From positions 25,120-89,119 of the forward strand of contig CAZUVR010000011.1 of NCBI GenBank assembly GCA_964623815.1: a stretch of DNA of 64,000 bases, given 5' to 3'. The notes beneath the pieces were generated by a model, which did not search any database, was not told the DNA's origin, and saw only the letters and a program-made list of their open reading frames with translations. Position numbers and translations under genes: made by a program. Of the stretch, positions 43,002 to 51,183 are shown in pieces; the first letter of the stretch is position 1, and every line of letters begins with the position of its first letter. The DNA is from Chroococcopsis sp964623815. Its GTDB lineage: Bacteria; Cyanobacteriota; Cyanobacteriia; Cyanobacteriales; Microcystaceae.

Positions 43002-44252
43002 TTAGTCGTAACCACCGCACATGAATAAAGAAATATCTTCATCGGTGGCGTTCATCAAAGCGTGGAGATTACCACCTTTGAGCATGGCGAAGTGTCCGGG
43101 CTGAAGGGTACGGATCTCGAAACAACGTTCCCGTCCGTCCATTTTGCACCAATCCCCGATTACCATAAAACCCCGTCCTTCCATCATCAGGAACATCTCC
43201 TGATTGTCGCGGTGGCGGTGGATGCCGATGCCGCAACCGGATTTCAAAAGATGCAAGTCCATATAATCAACGCTAAAGAAAGGCTCGAAATTACCTAAGT
43301 GGTTCTTATTCCCGAAGGCGTTAAAATTCCAAGAATTTAAACTGCGTCCGAGTTCGTTGTTTTTGGATTTACCCCCGTAATTGGACATGAGATTACGATA
43401 TTCGAGAAAACCTATACCGCCGTGAGGATTGGGGCTGATTCCCGTTTCTAAATAGTTATTCCAACCCCTGAGAATCATATTGAATTCATAGTGGTAGTTG
43501 GCTCCGTCTTGAGCATCCCAAATATTCTCATCGAAGTTAGCCCAACCCACCTCTAAATGTAGCGGTAGTATGGGGTGCATGACGTTACCGGGATCGATGT
43601 CCTCCAGGTGCTGGCCGTTGAGACCTTCGCGGTTAAAAGAGGTCATACCACCGATGATCAGATCGGGGCGGGACTGTAATTCCTGACGATCTAAGGACTG
43701 AATACCTTTGGTGTCTAATTTATTCCGCAAATCCGCATCTGGATAACCGATTAATTCTACTTCATAGCGATCGCTCAAGGGATTATAGGGCACCGTAATT
43801 ATCGATGCGGTGGGGGCATTATTAATTTTTAGCCACAGCTTGATCTTCTCCCCGAGTTGGTGATTGGCGGCGACTGATAGTTTAGAGTCGGGGCCGCCAC
43901 GATAGGAAAATCTTATAAACGGGCAGATCTGCTCTCCCAGCCTCATCAATCCCCGGATGATAAAGGTATCGGTGGTGGTGAAGTCTTTAATGTTCTGTTT
44001 TTGGAAATCATTCTTATTATCCTGTAATTCTAGATTGAGAATATCCGCATCATTACCGGCGGGGCCGTAGATAGAGAGGGAAGCGAAGGGAAATAGATAT
44101 TGAGTCTGTCCCATCAGGTAATATTCCCTTTCGACCGCCAGTTGCGCTCTTTCCATCAAGTTTAAGAGCTTAAGCAGGGGATTACCGGAATTATAATTCG
44201 GCGTTGTACCGGGAGTGACTTTGAAGACTGTATCAGAGTGAACTATGAACAT
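43002..44252 (-). CDS. Large protein with C-terminal cupin metal site (second cupin gene)
   Basis: From the ATG at 44252, four bases after the preceding stop, the product is 416 residues. The final 100 residues form a cupin: IGIHRHRDNQEMFLMMEGRG gives His345, His347 and Glu352 (HxHx4E), and GHFAMLKGGNLHALMN gives His397. All four metal ligands of the cupin motifs are present. The roughly 300 residues before it contain a beta-rich domain with SDRYEVELIGYPDAD that loosely parallels the SDAFQVEIWETLEP-like stretch in the preceding cupin gene, so the two proteins may be paralogous in layout. The reaction is unknown: cupins include isomerases, dioxygenases and sugar epimerases. A longer frame to 44351 overlaps the upstream gene and is rejected. 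Confidence 0.75.
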   Translation of the reverse strand: MFIVHSDTVFKVTPGTTPNYNSGNPLLKLLNLMERAQLAVEREYYLMGQTQYLFPFASLSIYGPAGNDADILNLELQDNKNDFQKQNIKDFTTTDTFIIRGLMRLGEQICPFIRFSYRGGPDSKLSVAANHQLGEKIKLWLKINNAPTASIITVPYNPLSDRYEVELIGYPDADLRNKLDTKGIQSLDRQELQSRPDLIIGGMTSFNREGLNGQHLEDIDPGNVMHPILPLHLEVGWANFDENIWDAQDGANYHYEFNMILRGWNNYLETGISPNPHGGIGFLEYRNLMSNYGGKSKNNELGRSLNSWNFNAFGNKNHLGNFEPFFSVDYMDLHLLKSGCGIGIHRHRDNQEMFLMMEGRGFMVIGDWCKMDGRERCFEIRTLQPGHFAMLKGGNLHALMNATDEDISLFMCGGYD

Positions 44253-44256
44253 GGCT

Positions 44257-45411
44257 TTAGATAGTGTGATATAGGAAGGCAACGAATTTGAGGGGCTTGT
44301 CGCCCGGGTTGCGAATCCCGTGCATACCGCCGCTCTTGGTGAAGATGACACTGCCGGGTTTGACGGGTAATTCTTTGAATTCGCGCTCGCCCAACCCCAT
44401 CACCTGACGTTTGACGGTTTTATAAGAGTCGGTGGCGGGATCGTCGCCGACGCGCATATAGGCTATACCTTCCCCTTCGGTGATGTAATATAGTTCCTCT
44501 GTACCGATATGTTGATGGGTGCCTTCCACTTTACCCGGCGGAATTGTCACCTCGTGGAAGAAGATCATCGAACCACCCAATTCTCTCTGTACCACCCAAC
44601 GCATTTCGATGATATTGTCATCTTTACGATCGGGGTTGTTATCGTCCATCATCGCGTTACGGTAACGCACCGGCTTAATATCGGGTGTTTGTAGGAACCA
44701 ACCTCTTTGAAAATCGATGAGGTAGTTCTGGTCGGGGATGGTGTTCTCGAAGGAACTCGGTTGGTCTGTTCTCGGTTCTTGGTGGGAGCGGAGATAGGCG
44801 TTATCTTTTGCTGCATCCGAGTCGCTAATTTGATAGCCGGTGGGGATGGTGACATCGTTTTCCCGGAAGGACAGTTCCAGCCGTTTCAAGCTTTTAATAT
44901 CGGCTAAAGCGTTTTTAAATTCACGGATTCTGGTGATCGGCTGGTTATAACCCATCTGATCGAGAATTTGAAAATCGTGGTAGCTATTGCCGGGGGGTTC
45001 CAACGTTTCCCAGATTTCGACTTGGAAAGCGTCAGTCCAGGGGCAGTAATGGAGTTTTACCCGAGCCTGGGCGATATTGTCTTGATTTTCGGGAAGGACT
45101 TTTACCTGGGCGATCATTTCCTTCTTGACGAAACGTAATTTCTCCCTCGCCACCTCCACCAGACGGCTACTCTTATACTCCAGTCGCAGGAAGTTACATA
45201 AAAATTGACCGTCCAAGTACACCTCACCTTTGATGACGATGATGTCAATATACGATCGCACTTCCTGCACATTGTAGCGGTAACGACTGCTACGGGTGGC
45301 GTTGAGATACTGGGCGTGATAAATGCGATCGGGGAAGAAGACTACTTGAAATATCTCGTTCCAGACTTTGGTGTCTTCGTTCTGGTCGATCAGTTTAAAT
45401 CTCGGGTCCAT
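44257..45411 (-). CDS. Large protein with C-terminal cupin metal site (first cupin gene)
   Basis: The 384-residue protein ends in a cupin with GKVEGTHQHIGTEELYYITEG (His299, His301, Glu306) and GSVIFTKSGGMHGIRN (His364). These meet both cupin consensus motifs except that the Pro of motif 2 is replaced by Lys. The N-terminal 250 residues are not recognised; they hold HYCPWTDAFQVEIWETLEPP and a basic helix. No signal peptide is seen. Its ATG lies 2 bases after the stop of the GMC oxidoreductase gene, and its own stop lies 4 bases before the second cupin gene, so translation of all three is very probably coupled. A metal-dependent isomerase or decarboxylase step on a sugar product is one guess. 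Confidence 0.75.
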   Translation of the reverse strand: MDPRFKLIDQNEDTKVWNEIFQVVFFPDRIYHAQYLNATRSSRYRYNVQEVRSYIDIIVIKGEVYLDGQFLCNFLRLEYKSSRLVEVAREKLRFVKKEMIAQVKVLPENQDNIAQARVKLHYCPWTDAFQVEIWETLEPPGNSYHDFQILDQMGYNQPITRIREFKNALADIKSLKRLELSFRENDVTIPTGYQISDSDAAKDNAYLRSHQEPRTDQPSSFENTIPDQNYLIDFQRGWFLQTPDIKPVRYRNAMMDDNNPDRKDDNIIEMRWVVQRELGGSMIFFHEVTIPPGKVEGTHQHIGTEELYYITEGEGIAYMRVGDDPATDSYKTVKRQVMGLGEREFKELPVKPGSVIFTKSGGMHGIRNPGDKPLKFVAFLYHTI

Positions 45412-45413
45412 AA

Positions 45414-47252
45414 TTACAGCCTCTTGAGTAATAGATCGGCGATGCGGAAAGAATTCGCCTGAATGGTTAGAGTAGGGTTAGCACCGCCGGAAGTGGGCAT
45501 GAATGAGCCATCGGTGACGTAGAGGTTGTCAAAGTACCAGGCGCGACAGGTGGGGTCTAGAACCGAGTCTTTCTCATCCGTACCGAACCGGGCACCGCCT
45601 AAAATATGGTTAGCGATACGGGCGATACCGTTAGGAGCTTGATACACACCGCCCTGTCCCTCGATTTGATATTTTCCGCCCGCATCTAACCCGTACCGCA
45701 AAACATCGCCGCAACATTGAGCCAGGGTATTCATTAAATATTGATCGTGACGGTGCCAAATTTTACGGATATAGGCGACGGGACGGCCCCATTTATCGGT
45801 GACGCTCGGGTGCAGTTCGATGCGGTTCGTTTTGAGAGGCACTTGATTGGCCATGAAACTCACCGATAAACCCTTACCGAAACTGTTATCGAGGAATTTT
45901 ACCAGCTCATCACCGATCAGCCCCGTATCATCGATGAAGCCTTTCCAGAGGGTGTCTAAGTCCGTACTGCGGTGGGTACGCCCGAGAGAAACTGGTAAGG
46001 CTCGATCGGAAGTATTGTTATAGACGGCCGCCCCGGCCCATAATCCCTTACTCTTGATGAATTCCTCGGTGGCACAACAATCTATAGCCCAATCCGCGTC
46101 AAGGGCTTTAGACTTGTCACTCCGATCCGGTACGATCGCGCTAGCCCCGCCAAAACAATGGGTGAGGAAATATTTACCGAGTAAATCGTTCTGATTGATG
46201 CGCCGATCAAATTCCGGATCTAATCGGGCGGAAATTTTCAACAACCGGATCGATTCGATCGCCGAGCAAGCTACTATCACTAGTTTGCCCGTGACGGAAC
46301 GCTCCTTACCGCCCGGATCGAGGTACACTACCCGGCTGATCTTATCCTCCTGACATTCCAGACGGATTACACAGCAGTTGGTAAGGATTTCAAAATTGGG
46401 TGAGTCGGCGATGGGACTGAGTAAAGAAACCCAAGTATTAGATTTTAGTCCCAAGGGGCAACCATAGCGGTTGACGTAGCTAGTTTTGATGGTGTCCGGG
46501 TCGCTCGGAACTTTTCTCCCGCTCGGCGCGTGATCTTCGGTAATCACGGCCAGGGGAGTGCGATAGGGTAGAACCTGTTTCGAGTTACTCGTATTCTGTC
46601 CCAACCATTCCATCCCTTTACGGGCGTACTCGCTGATCGGGTTCGGAGCTAAAGGTTTCTGATAATTATCCTTACCGAAGGGTTTAAGTTGATTTTCCTT
46701 CGTCCCGTTCAAGCCTACCAGTTCCTCCGCCTTGCTGTAGTGGGGTTCTAAATCTTCGTAACTTATGGGCCAGTCCCGTGCCTCTTTTTGAACCGTCCCG
46801 TCCGGATCTTCGGCGATGTCGGTGCGTCCCGCGTTAAAGCTGGCCAAACGCAAATCCAAAGGGGTGAAGCGCAGGGAAACCGCTCCGTAGAGTTGGGTTC
46901 CACCCCCTACCACCTGGGCGGTATAACCTTCGATCGTGGCTAATTCCACACCTCCCCTGAGGGCATCTTCGTAGATGTGCGGCTCGTCGTTAATGTCCGG
47001 TTCGATATGACTGGTGTAGAATGCCTCCCCTTTATTGGCGACTCCAGGGACGGTTATCTTTTTGGCCGGGCCGTCGGCGAACAATTCATCCCTTTTGAAG
47101 TCACTCAGACCATCCGCTTTTTGATATTGGGGCTTGAGTAGAGGGCCTTTCTCTAAAATTAATACGGATTTACCCGCCTTTACTAGAGTGTGAGCGATCG
47201 GCGCTCCACCCGCACCGCTACCGATGATAACAACGTCAAATTCTTTATCCAT
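45414..47252 (-). CDS. GMC-family oxidoreductase (gluconate/sugar dehydrogenase-like)
   Basis: The 612-residue FAD enzyme begins DVVIIGSGAGGAPIAHTLVK, the Rossmann fold of glucose-methanol-choline oxidoreductases. It has a flavin-contacting block near residues 112-125 (TAQVVGGGTQLYGA) and ends HILGGARFG ... YVTDGSFMPTSGGANPTL, with the catalytic His/Asn region. Its closest functional relatives by layout are the flavin subunits of membrane gluconate 2-dehydrogenase and sorbitol/fructose dehydrogenases. Those pair with a subunit 3, and a subunit-3-like protein is encoded immediately upstream, with 19 bases between the genes. No Tat or Sec signal and no cytochrome c gene are present, so if the complex is real it is cytoplasmic and its electron acceptor is unknown. 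Confidence 0.88.
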   Translation of the reverse strand: MDKEFDVVIIGSGAGGAPIAHTLVKAGKSVLILEKGPLLKPQYQKADGLSDFKRDELFADGPAKKITVPGVANKGEAFYTSHIEPDINDEPHIYEDALRGGVELATIEGYTAQVVGGGTQLYGAVSLRFTPLDLRLASFNAGRTDIAEDPDGTVQKEARDWPISYEDLEPHYSKAEELVGLNGTKENQLKPFGKDNYQKPLAPNPISEYARKGMEWLGQNTSNSKQVLPYRTPLAVITEDHAPSGRKVPSDPDTIKTSYVNRYGCPLGLKSNTWVSLLSPIADSPNFEILTNCCVIRLECQEDKISRVVYLDPGGKERSVTGKLVIVACSAIESIRLLKISARLDPEFDRRINQNDLLGKYFLTHCFGGASAIVPDRSDKSKALDADWAIDCCATEEFIKSKGLWAGAAVYNNTSDRALPVSLGRTHRSTDLDTLWKGFIDDTGLIGDELVKFLDNSFGKGLSVSFMANQVPLKTNRIELHPSVTDKWGRPVAYIRKIWHRHDQYLMNTLAQCCGDVLRYGLDAGGKYQIEGQGGVYQAPNGIARIANHILGGARFGTDEKDSVLDPTCRAWYFDNLYVTDGSFMPTSGGANPTLTIQANSFRIADLLLKRL

Positions 47253-47271
47253 GAGATTTATTAAAAAATTA

Positions 47272-48348
47272 CTAACCGTGATAATCGTTATTAACGCCTA
47301 GGGGTTTTTCTATAGCTCGTTTCCAATCGAAGAGGGTTTTTCCCGAATCATCTTGATAACGCGTCGATAGATAGGCCCATCCCGCAGCGCCTATATTGCC
47401 CCCGTATTTCGGATGGGCGAAGGCTCCCGTGAATGTGTGACGGCGTAGCAGTTGCAGGAAGTAAAGCGGACTCTCGTATTTACTTTTGTCCCAGCCCGCT
47501 ACTTCGTTTTTAGTCATCTCATCGTACAGATTCATGTACATTTCCCGGGGCATGATCGCGGGTTCGATGAAAGGATTTCTCTGTCTCAGAATACGATCGA
47601 TCTCCGCGATACAAATTTTGTAATCGATGAGATGGTGGTTCTCTTCCCTGGCCAGGATATTATCGATGAAATTGGCCGCGCCGATCGATTCGTCGAGACG
47701 GTAAGCGTAAGGATACTGACTACCCCTACTCTGGCGATCGAGAAAATTATAGTAGCGATCGACAAAATTCTGTCCCTCTTCGCTTCGGAAAGGTAAAATT
47801 CGGTTCACCAGCCGCTGTAAGATCACGTATTCCCAATCATCGAAGCACAGGGGTTGCGTACAGAAATCTGTGAAGAATCTCGACCAAATTTGTCCATTAT
47901 CTAAGGTGACTTTTTGCGGATTAATAGGGTCAATAAGCGCCCACCCATCCACTATATATTTATAAGTATGAACTTCCCCTTTAGGAACTAATACGGTGAG
48001 GGCATAATATCCCGTCTCTTCTCCTAAAAAGGTAACGGATTGTAAAGGCACCGGTTCGTATAAATTAGCGAATGAACCTATTACTGCTACGTTTTTGGGT
48101 GGGTTGCCTCCCTTATATTGATACACGAAACTAACTCTGTTCTGCGTATAGTTACCTACAGGATCTTTGCCATCACTATAGGTATCGATAATCGGAAATC
48201 TCCAAGATTCAGCTATTTGTGAGCTTATAAAATCATCTTTACCGTTAAATTGTCCTAAATTGTTGCGCCCATCTACATTATTTCTCGCTAAAAATTTAGT
48301 ACAGTGGTTAAGAATATATTGCTCATCTAAAGGTGAAATGTTAACCAT
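47272..48348 (-). CDS. CBM48-like domain fused to gluconate 2-dehydrogenase subunit 3-like region
   Basis: The 358-residue protein appears to be a fusion. Residues about 65-150 look like an AMPK/isoamylase-type E-set (CBM48-like) domain: NVAVIGSFANLYEPVP, YYALTVLVPKGEVHTYKYIV, DGWALIDPINPQK. Residues about 200-358 resemble gluconate 2-dehydrogenase subunit 3 with LRRHTFTGAFAHPKYGGNIGAAGW, the conserved block of that family. Unlike usual subunit 3 proteins it lacks a Tat signal. It is first in a five-gene leftward cluster; the GMC flavoprotein is next. I infer that the carbohydrate module brings the dehydrogenase to alpha-glucan or maltooligosaccharide, which is a hypothesis. The domain names rest on motif reading, not on a database search. 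Confidence 0.72.
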   Translation of the reverse strand: MVNISPLDEQYILNHCTKFLARNNVDGRNNLGQFNGKDDFISSQIAESWRFPIIDTYSDGKDPVGNYTQNRVSFVYQYKGGNPPKNVAVIGSFANLYEPVPLQSVTFLGEETGYYALTVLVPKGEVHTYKYIVDGWALIDPINPQKVTLDNGQIWSRFFTDFCTQPLCFDDWEYVILQRLVNRILPFRSEEGQNFVDRYYNFLDRQSRGSQYPYAYRLDESIGAANFIDNILAREENHHLIDYKICIAEIDRILRQRNPFIEPAIMPREMYMNLYDEMTKNEVAGWDKSKYESPLYFLQLLRRHTFTGAFAHPKYGGNIGAAGWAYLSTRYQDDSGKTLFDWKRAIEKPLGVNNDYHG

Positions 48349-48880
48349 GTTTTGCCAATACAGTGGTGTATTTTGATTTCAAATATAGCAAGCTTATTTC
48401 AAAAAAGCAACTATTTTAGTATATTTTTATTTTTAGTTTTTTATTTATATTTTCTCCTACATTTCCTGCTTTTAAACACCAAAATACCTATTTTTTACCG
48501 ACAAAAACTTACTTTTCCTTACTTTATCAATTGATTAATAATTTTTCCGAATAAAAAATCATTGAGGATCGATGTTGTAGAGTTCGTTATGGTGGATTTT
48601 TGTGAGGTGGGATGTGGATAGGTCTGGTGGCTTAGAAACATACAGCACTTTGCATATCAATTAAGTACTTGTTTTGGGGGATGGGGGTTAGGAGGACCGG
48701 AATTGGGGAAACCACTCAATTCCTAACCCCTAATTCCTAACTCCCCGTACCTCAACGAGAGAGAAAAGTGCTGTATTTACCGTTTTGTGCCAGCGATAAA
48801 ATTTGTAAACTTACCTGTTAAGGGTTAGATTTTTTTGGCTAATTCTTTTATCTTTAAAATAAGGTTTTGTTGGTAGAGTA
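48349..48880. other. Gene-free stretch with promoter DNA and a MITE-like element
   Basis: In these 532 bases the first 200 are very AT-rich and should hold the promoter of the leftward five-gene cluster. The middle holds the hairpin-rich repeat at 48641-48775. The end leads into a small secreted protein gene. An 180-base reading frame near 48352 is low-complexity and is rejected as a gene. Confidence 0.6.
48641..48775. repeat. MITE-like hairpin element with TACAGCACTTT ends
   Basis: The element starts TACAGCACTTTGC and ends in the reverse complement of TACAGCACTTTTC, giving 11-bp perfect terminal inverted repeats with further partial matches (both arms end in GTAC about 28 bases in). Inside, GGGGTTAGGA at 48684-48693 pairs with TCCTAACCCC at 48721-48730. 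It contains no reading frame. A related single end is at 3664-3692. This is the form expected of a non-autonomous mobile repeat. Confidence 0.6.
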
Positions 48881-49237
48881 GTGAAAAAGATGAAAGTTGC
48901 CTATTTGTCCCTAACTTCGCTCACCCTCGCGGGCATTTTAATCACTCCTGTCTCTCTGAAAGCACAAAGTGCTAAGGATTTGGTGATAGACAATAACCGA
49001 GCGACTCAATCGAATAGCTTCTTCCAACCCGTAAGCAATTTAATCACGGATTTGCAAAAGCAAGGTTTAACGATCGGCGACCCATCAGAAAGATTGTCGG
49101 TTAAGTATCAAGTATCTAAACCCTGCACGTCCTGCTCTTTATACGTCGGTACGGGGGTTAGCAATGGCGAGAAAGATATTAACAACGGGATGGGGGTAAA
49201 CTTGGGGGTAGGTTTTTCGATGCCCCTATCTAAATAG
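48881..49237 (+). CDS. Small secreted protein of unknown function
   Basis: The 118-residue product has a clear Sec signal peptide (about residues 1-29, ending SLKAQS). The short mature domain has a CTSC pair in SKPCTSCSLYVGTG and a glycine-rich C-terminal stretch ending VGFSMPLSK. I recognise no family. The two close cysteines could form a disulfide or bind metal in the periplasm. The start is a GTG at 48881; an ATG three codons later (48890) would also leave the signal peptide intact. It is convergent with the HNH gene, with one base between their stop codons. Confidence 0.7.
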   Translation: MKKMKVAYLSLTSLTLAGILITPVSLKAQSAKDLVIDNNRATQSNSFFQPVSNLITDLQKQGLTIGDPSERLSVKYQVSKPCTSCSLYVGTGVSNGEKDINNGMGVNLGVGFSMPLSK

Positions 49238-49238
49238 T

Positions 49239-49739
49239 CTAGATACCGATAACGTATTTACGCCACTCGTGATTAAGATTACCCCTGGTATGTTTGAGTA
49301 ACTCAAAATGGAGGCTACTGTAAGGTTTACGCGGTTGGGAACGTAAATTCATACCCGCTTCCTTGGGGGTACGATTTCCCTTTTTCACGTTACAGCGGAC
49401 GCAGGCGGTGACGAGATTTTCCCAGGAATCGCCCCCCCCCCGGGAGCGCGGTATAACGTGATCCAGGGTTAATTGTTCCCCCCGATAGTTACAGTATTGA
49501 CAAGTGTGGTGATCTCGTTCCAAGATATTACGGCGGGTAAGAGGAATCTCCTTATAAGGAACCGACACGTACTGACGCAGACGGATCACCGATGGCAGGG
49601 GAAAGCCTTGATAGATCGATAGATTGTCATTATGTTCTAATTGCTCCGCTTTGCCTTTGAGCAATAAAACCACCGCCCTTCTCCAACTGGTAATGTTAAG
49701 GGGTTCGTAGGAAGCATTCAGCACCAGAACCTTACTCAT
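49239..49739 (-). CDS. HNH endonuclease family protein
   Basis: The 166-residue protein carries the HNH/zinc motif: CQYC, then LTLDHVIPRSRGGGDSW (the catalytic His with the H-P-R-S signature), then LVTACVRCNVKKGNRTP, which supplies the second zinc cysteine pair and the Asn. The N-terminal VLNASYEPLNITSWRRAVVLL is typical of a widespread cyanobacterial group of stand-alone HNH proteins that are not obviously mobile. A nuclease role in repair or defence cannot be chosen on this evidence. No methyltransferase or toxin partner is nearby. Confidence 0.9.
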   Translation of the reverse strand: MSKVLVLNASYEPLNITSWRRAVVLLLKGKAEQLEHNDNLSIYQGFPLPSVIRLRQYVSVPYKEIPLTRRNILERDHHTCQYCNYRGEQLTLDHVIPRSRGGGDSWENLVTACVRCNVKKGNRTPKEAGMNLRSQPRKPYSSLHFELLKHTRGNLNHEWRKYVIGI

Positions 49740-49893
49740 CGTGGTTGAATAATAATTTTATACCGAATAGTAGCACAGATTACTCTCAGCGATGGCATCT
49801 TTGCTAACAATCTCGGCCTTTAACGGCAGCGAACCTGGAACATCTGCTATTCTTACCTTATCTAAGTGGTGAAGTGTCTTAGGAGTGGAGACA

Positions 49894-51069
49894 GTGTTAA
49901 GTAAAGAAGTCGGCCTCAGGAGTAAACAGAACTATCAAATATCTCATATTACGCGTCATCGAGCCTGGATAGAAATCGATCGCCCTGCCCTAACCCACAA
50001 TATCACCCAAATCAAGAAACACCTATCACCTCGCACAGAATTCATGGCGGTGGTAAAAGCCGACGGCTACGGACATGGAGCGATAACGGTGGCCGAAACC
50101 GCCTTATCTTCTGGTGCTGGTAGCCTAGCGATCGCTACTCTCTCCGAAGGTATCGAGTTAAGGGAGGCCGGTATCGCCGCTCCTATCTTAGTTCTCGGAG
50201 CCATCAACACCCCGGAAGAAATAGCAGCCGCCGCTCACTGGCAACTACAGCCGACTCTCTGTAGCGTGGAACAGGCGAGGATCATTTCCCGCACCATGAC
50301 CGATTTAGAGCAAACTCTGCCAGTACACCTCAAACTAGATACGGGAATGTCCCGACTCGGCACCCTATGGCAACAGGCGGAGAGTTTCCTTACTACTGTC
50401 CTCTCTTTACCCTATCTGAAAATTAATAGCGTCTACTCCCACCTCGCCACCGCTGACGAGCCAGATACGATGACGATGAAGCTACAACAAGAGAGATTCG
50501 AGACAGCGATCGCGGCGATGAAAAACTTGGGATTTACGCCCCCCTGTCTGCACCTGGCTAACTCGGCAGGTACTTTGAGGGATAGATCGCTACACTACGA
50601 TCGGGTTAGGGTAGGATTGGCGATGTATGGATTATACCCAGCCCCTGGGTTGAGCGACACCCTATCGCTGAAACCCGTGTTACAGGTAAAAGCCCGCATC
50701 ACCCAGATTAAAAATTTACCCGCCGGTACCGGAGTCAGCTACGGTCATCAATACGTCACCACAGAACCGATCACGATGGCGGTGGTGGGGATAGGTTACG
50801 CTGACGGAGTGCCCCGGAATCTTTCTGGATGTTTGCGAGTTCTGCTCAAGGGGCGGAAAGTGCCTCAAATCGGGGCGATCACGATGGATCAATTGATGAT
50901 CGATGTTAGCCATATCCCCGATGTCAAGGTGGGGGATATAGTAACTTTAATCGGTAAAGACGGCAACATCGGCATCGCCGCTGAAGATTGGGCCAGGCAA
51001 TTGAAGACGATTTCTTGGGAGATTCTCTGTGGATTCAAACACCGTCTGCCGCGAGTGGTGACGAGATGA
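49894..51069 (+). CDS. alr: Alanine racemase
   Basis: Alr is the PLP enzyme that makes D-alanine for peptidoglycan. The 391-residue product shows WIEIDRPALTHNI, the PLP-binding Lys in FMAVVKADGYGHGAI, and the second catalytic base, a Tyr in VGIGYADGVPRNL. SRLG and the ITMDQLMIDVS block that helps bind substrate are also present. The AGGAG at 49881-49885 sits 8 bases before the GTG at 49894, so this start is preferred to the in-frame GTG at 49885. It is followed after 114 bases by serA on the same strand. Confidence 0.95.
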   Translation: MLSKEVGLRSKQNYQISHITRHRAWIEIDRPALTHNITQIKKHLSPRTEFMAVVKADGYGHGAITVAETALSSGAGSLAIATLSEGIELREAGIAAPILVLGAINTPEEIAAAAHWQLQPTLCSVEQARIISRTMTDLEQTLPVHLKLDTGMSRLGTLWQQAESFLTTVLSLPYLKINSVYSHLATADEPDTMTMKLQQERFETAIAAMKNLGFTPPCLHLANSAGTLRDRSLHYDRVRVGLAMYGLYPAPGLSDTLSLKPVLQVKARITQIKNLPAGTGVSYGHQYVTTEPITMAVVGIGYADGVPRNLSGCLRVLLKGRKVPQIGAITMDQLMIDVSHIPDVKVGDIVTLIGKDGNIGIAAEDWARQLKTISWEILCGFKHRLPRVVTR

Positions 51070-51114
51070 AAACTTTTCGATTATTTTTTATTGGATGACA
51101 CGATTGCCGTTACA

Positions 51115-51138
51115 ATGAGCTTTGCACCTGAAGCTCAT
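51115..51138 (+). promoter_or_regulatory. serA: Hairpin in the serA leader
   Basis: Perfect 8-bp arms ATGAGCTT / AAGCTCAT enclose an 8-base loop, about 45 bases before the serA start. No T-tract follows. It may be an operator, an alr terminator or a leader structure. Confidence 0.4.
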
Positions 51139-51183
51139 CCCTTGGGGAAAGATCAAGCAGATTAATCGAACACTTAAAGTAAT

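Noticed and set aside
48352..48534. 60-codon plus-strand frame
   Set aside because: Translation is low-complexity Phe/Leu/Tyr from AT-rich promoter DNA, with no ribosome-binding site.
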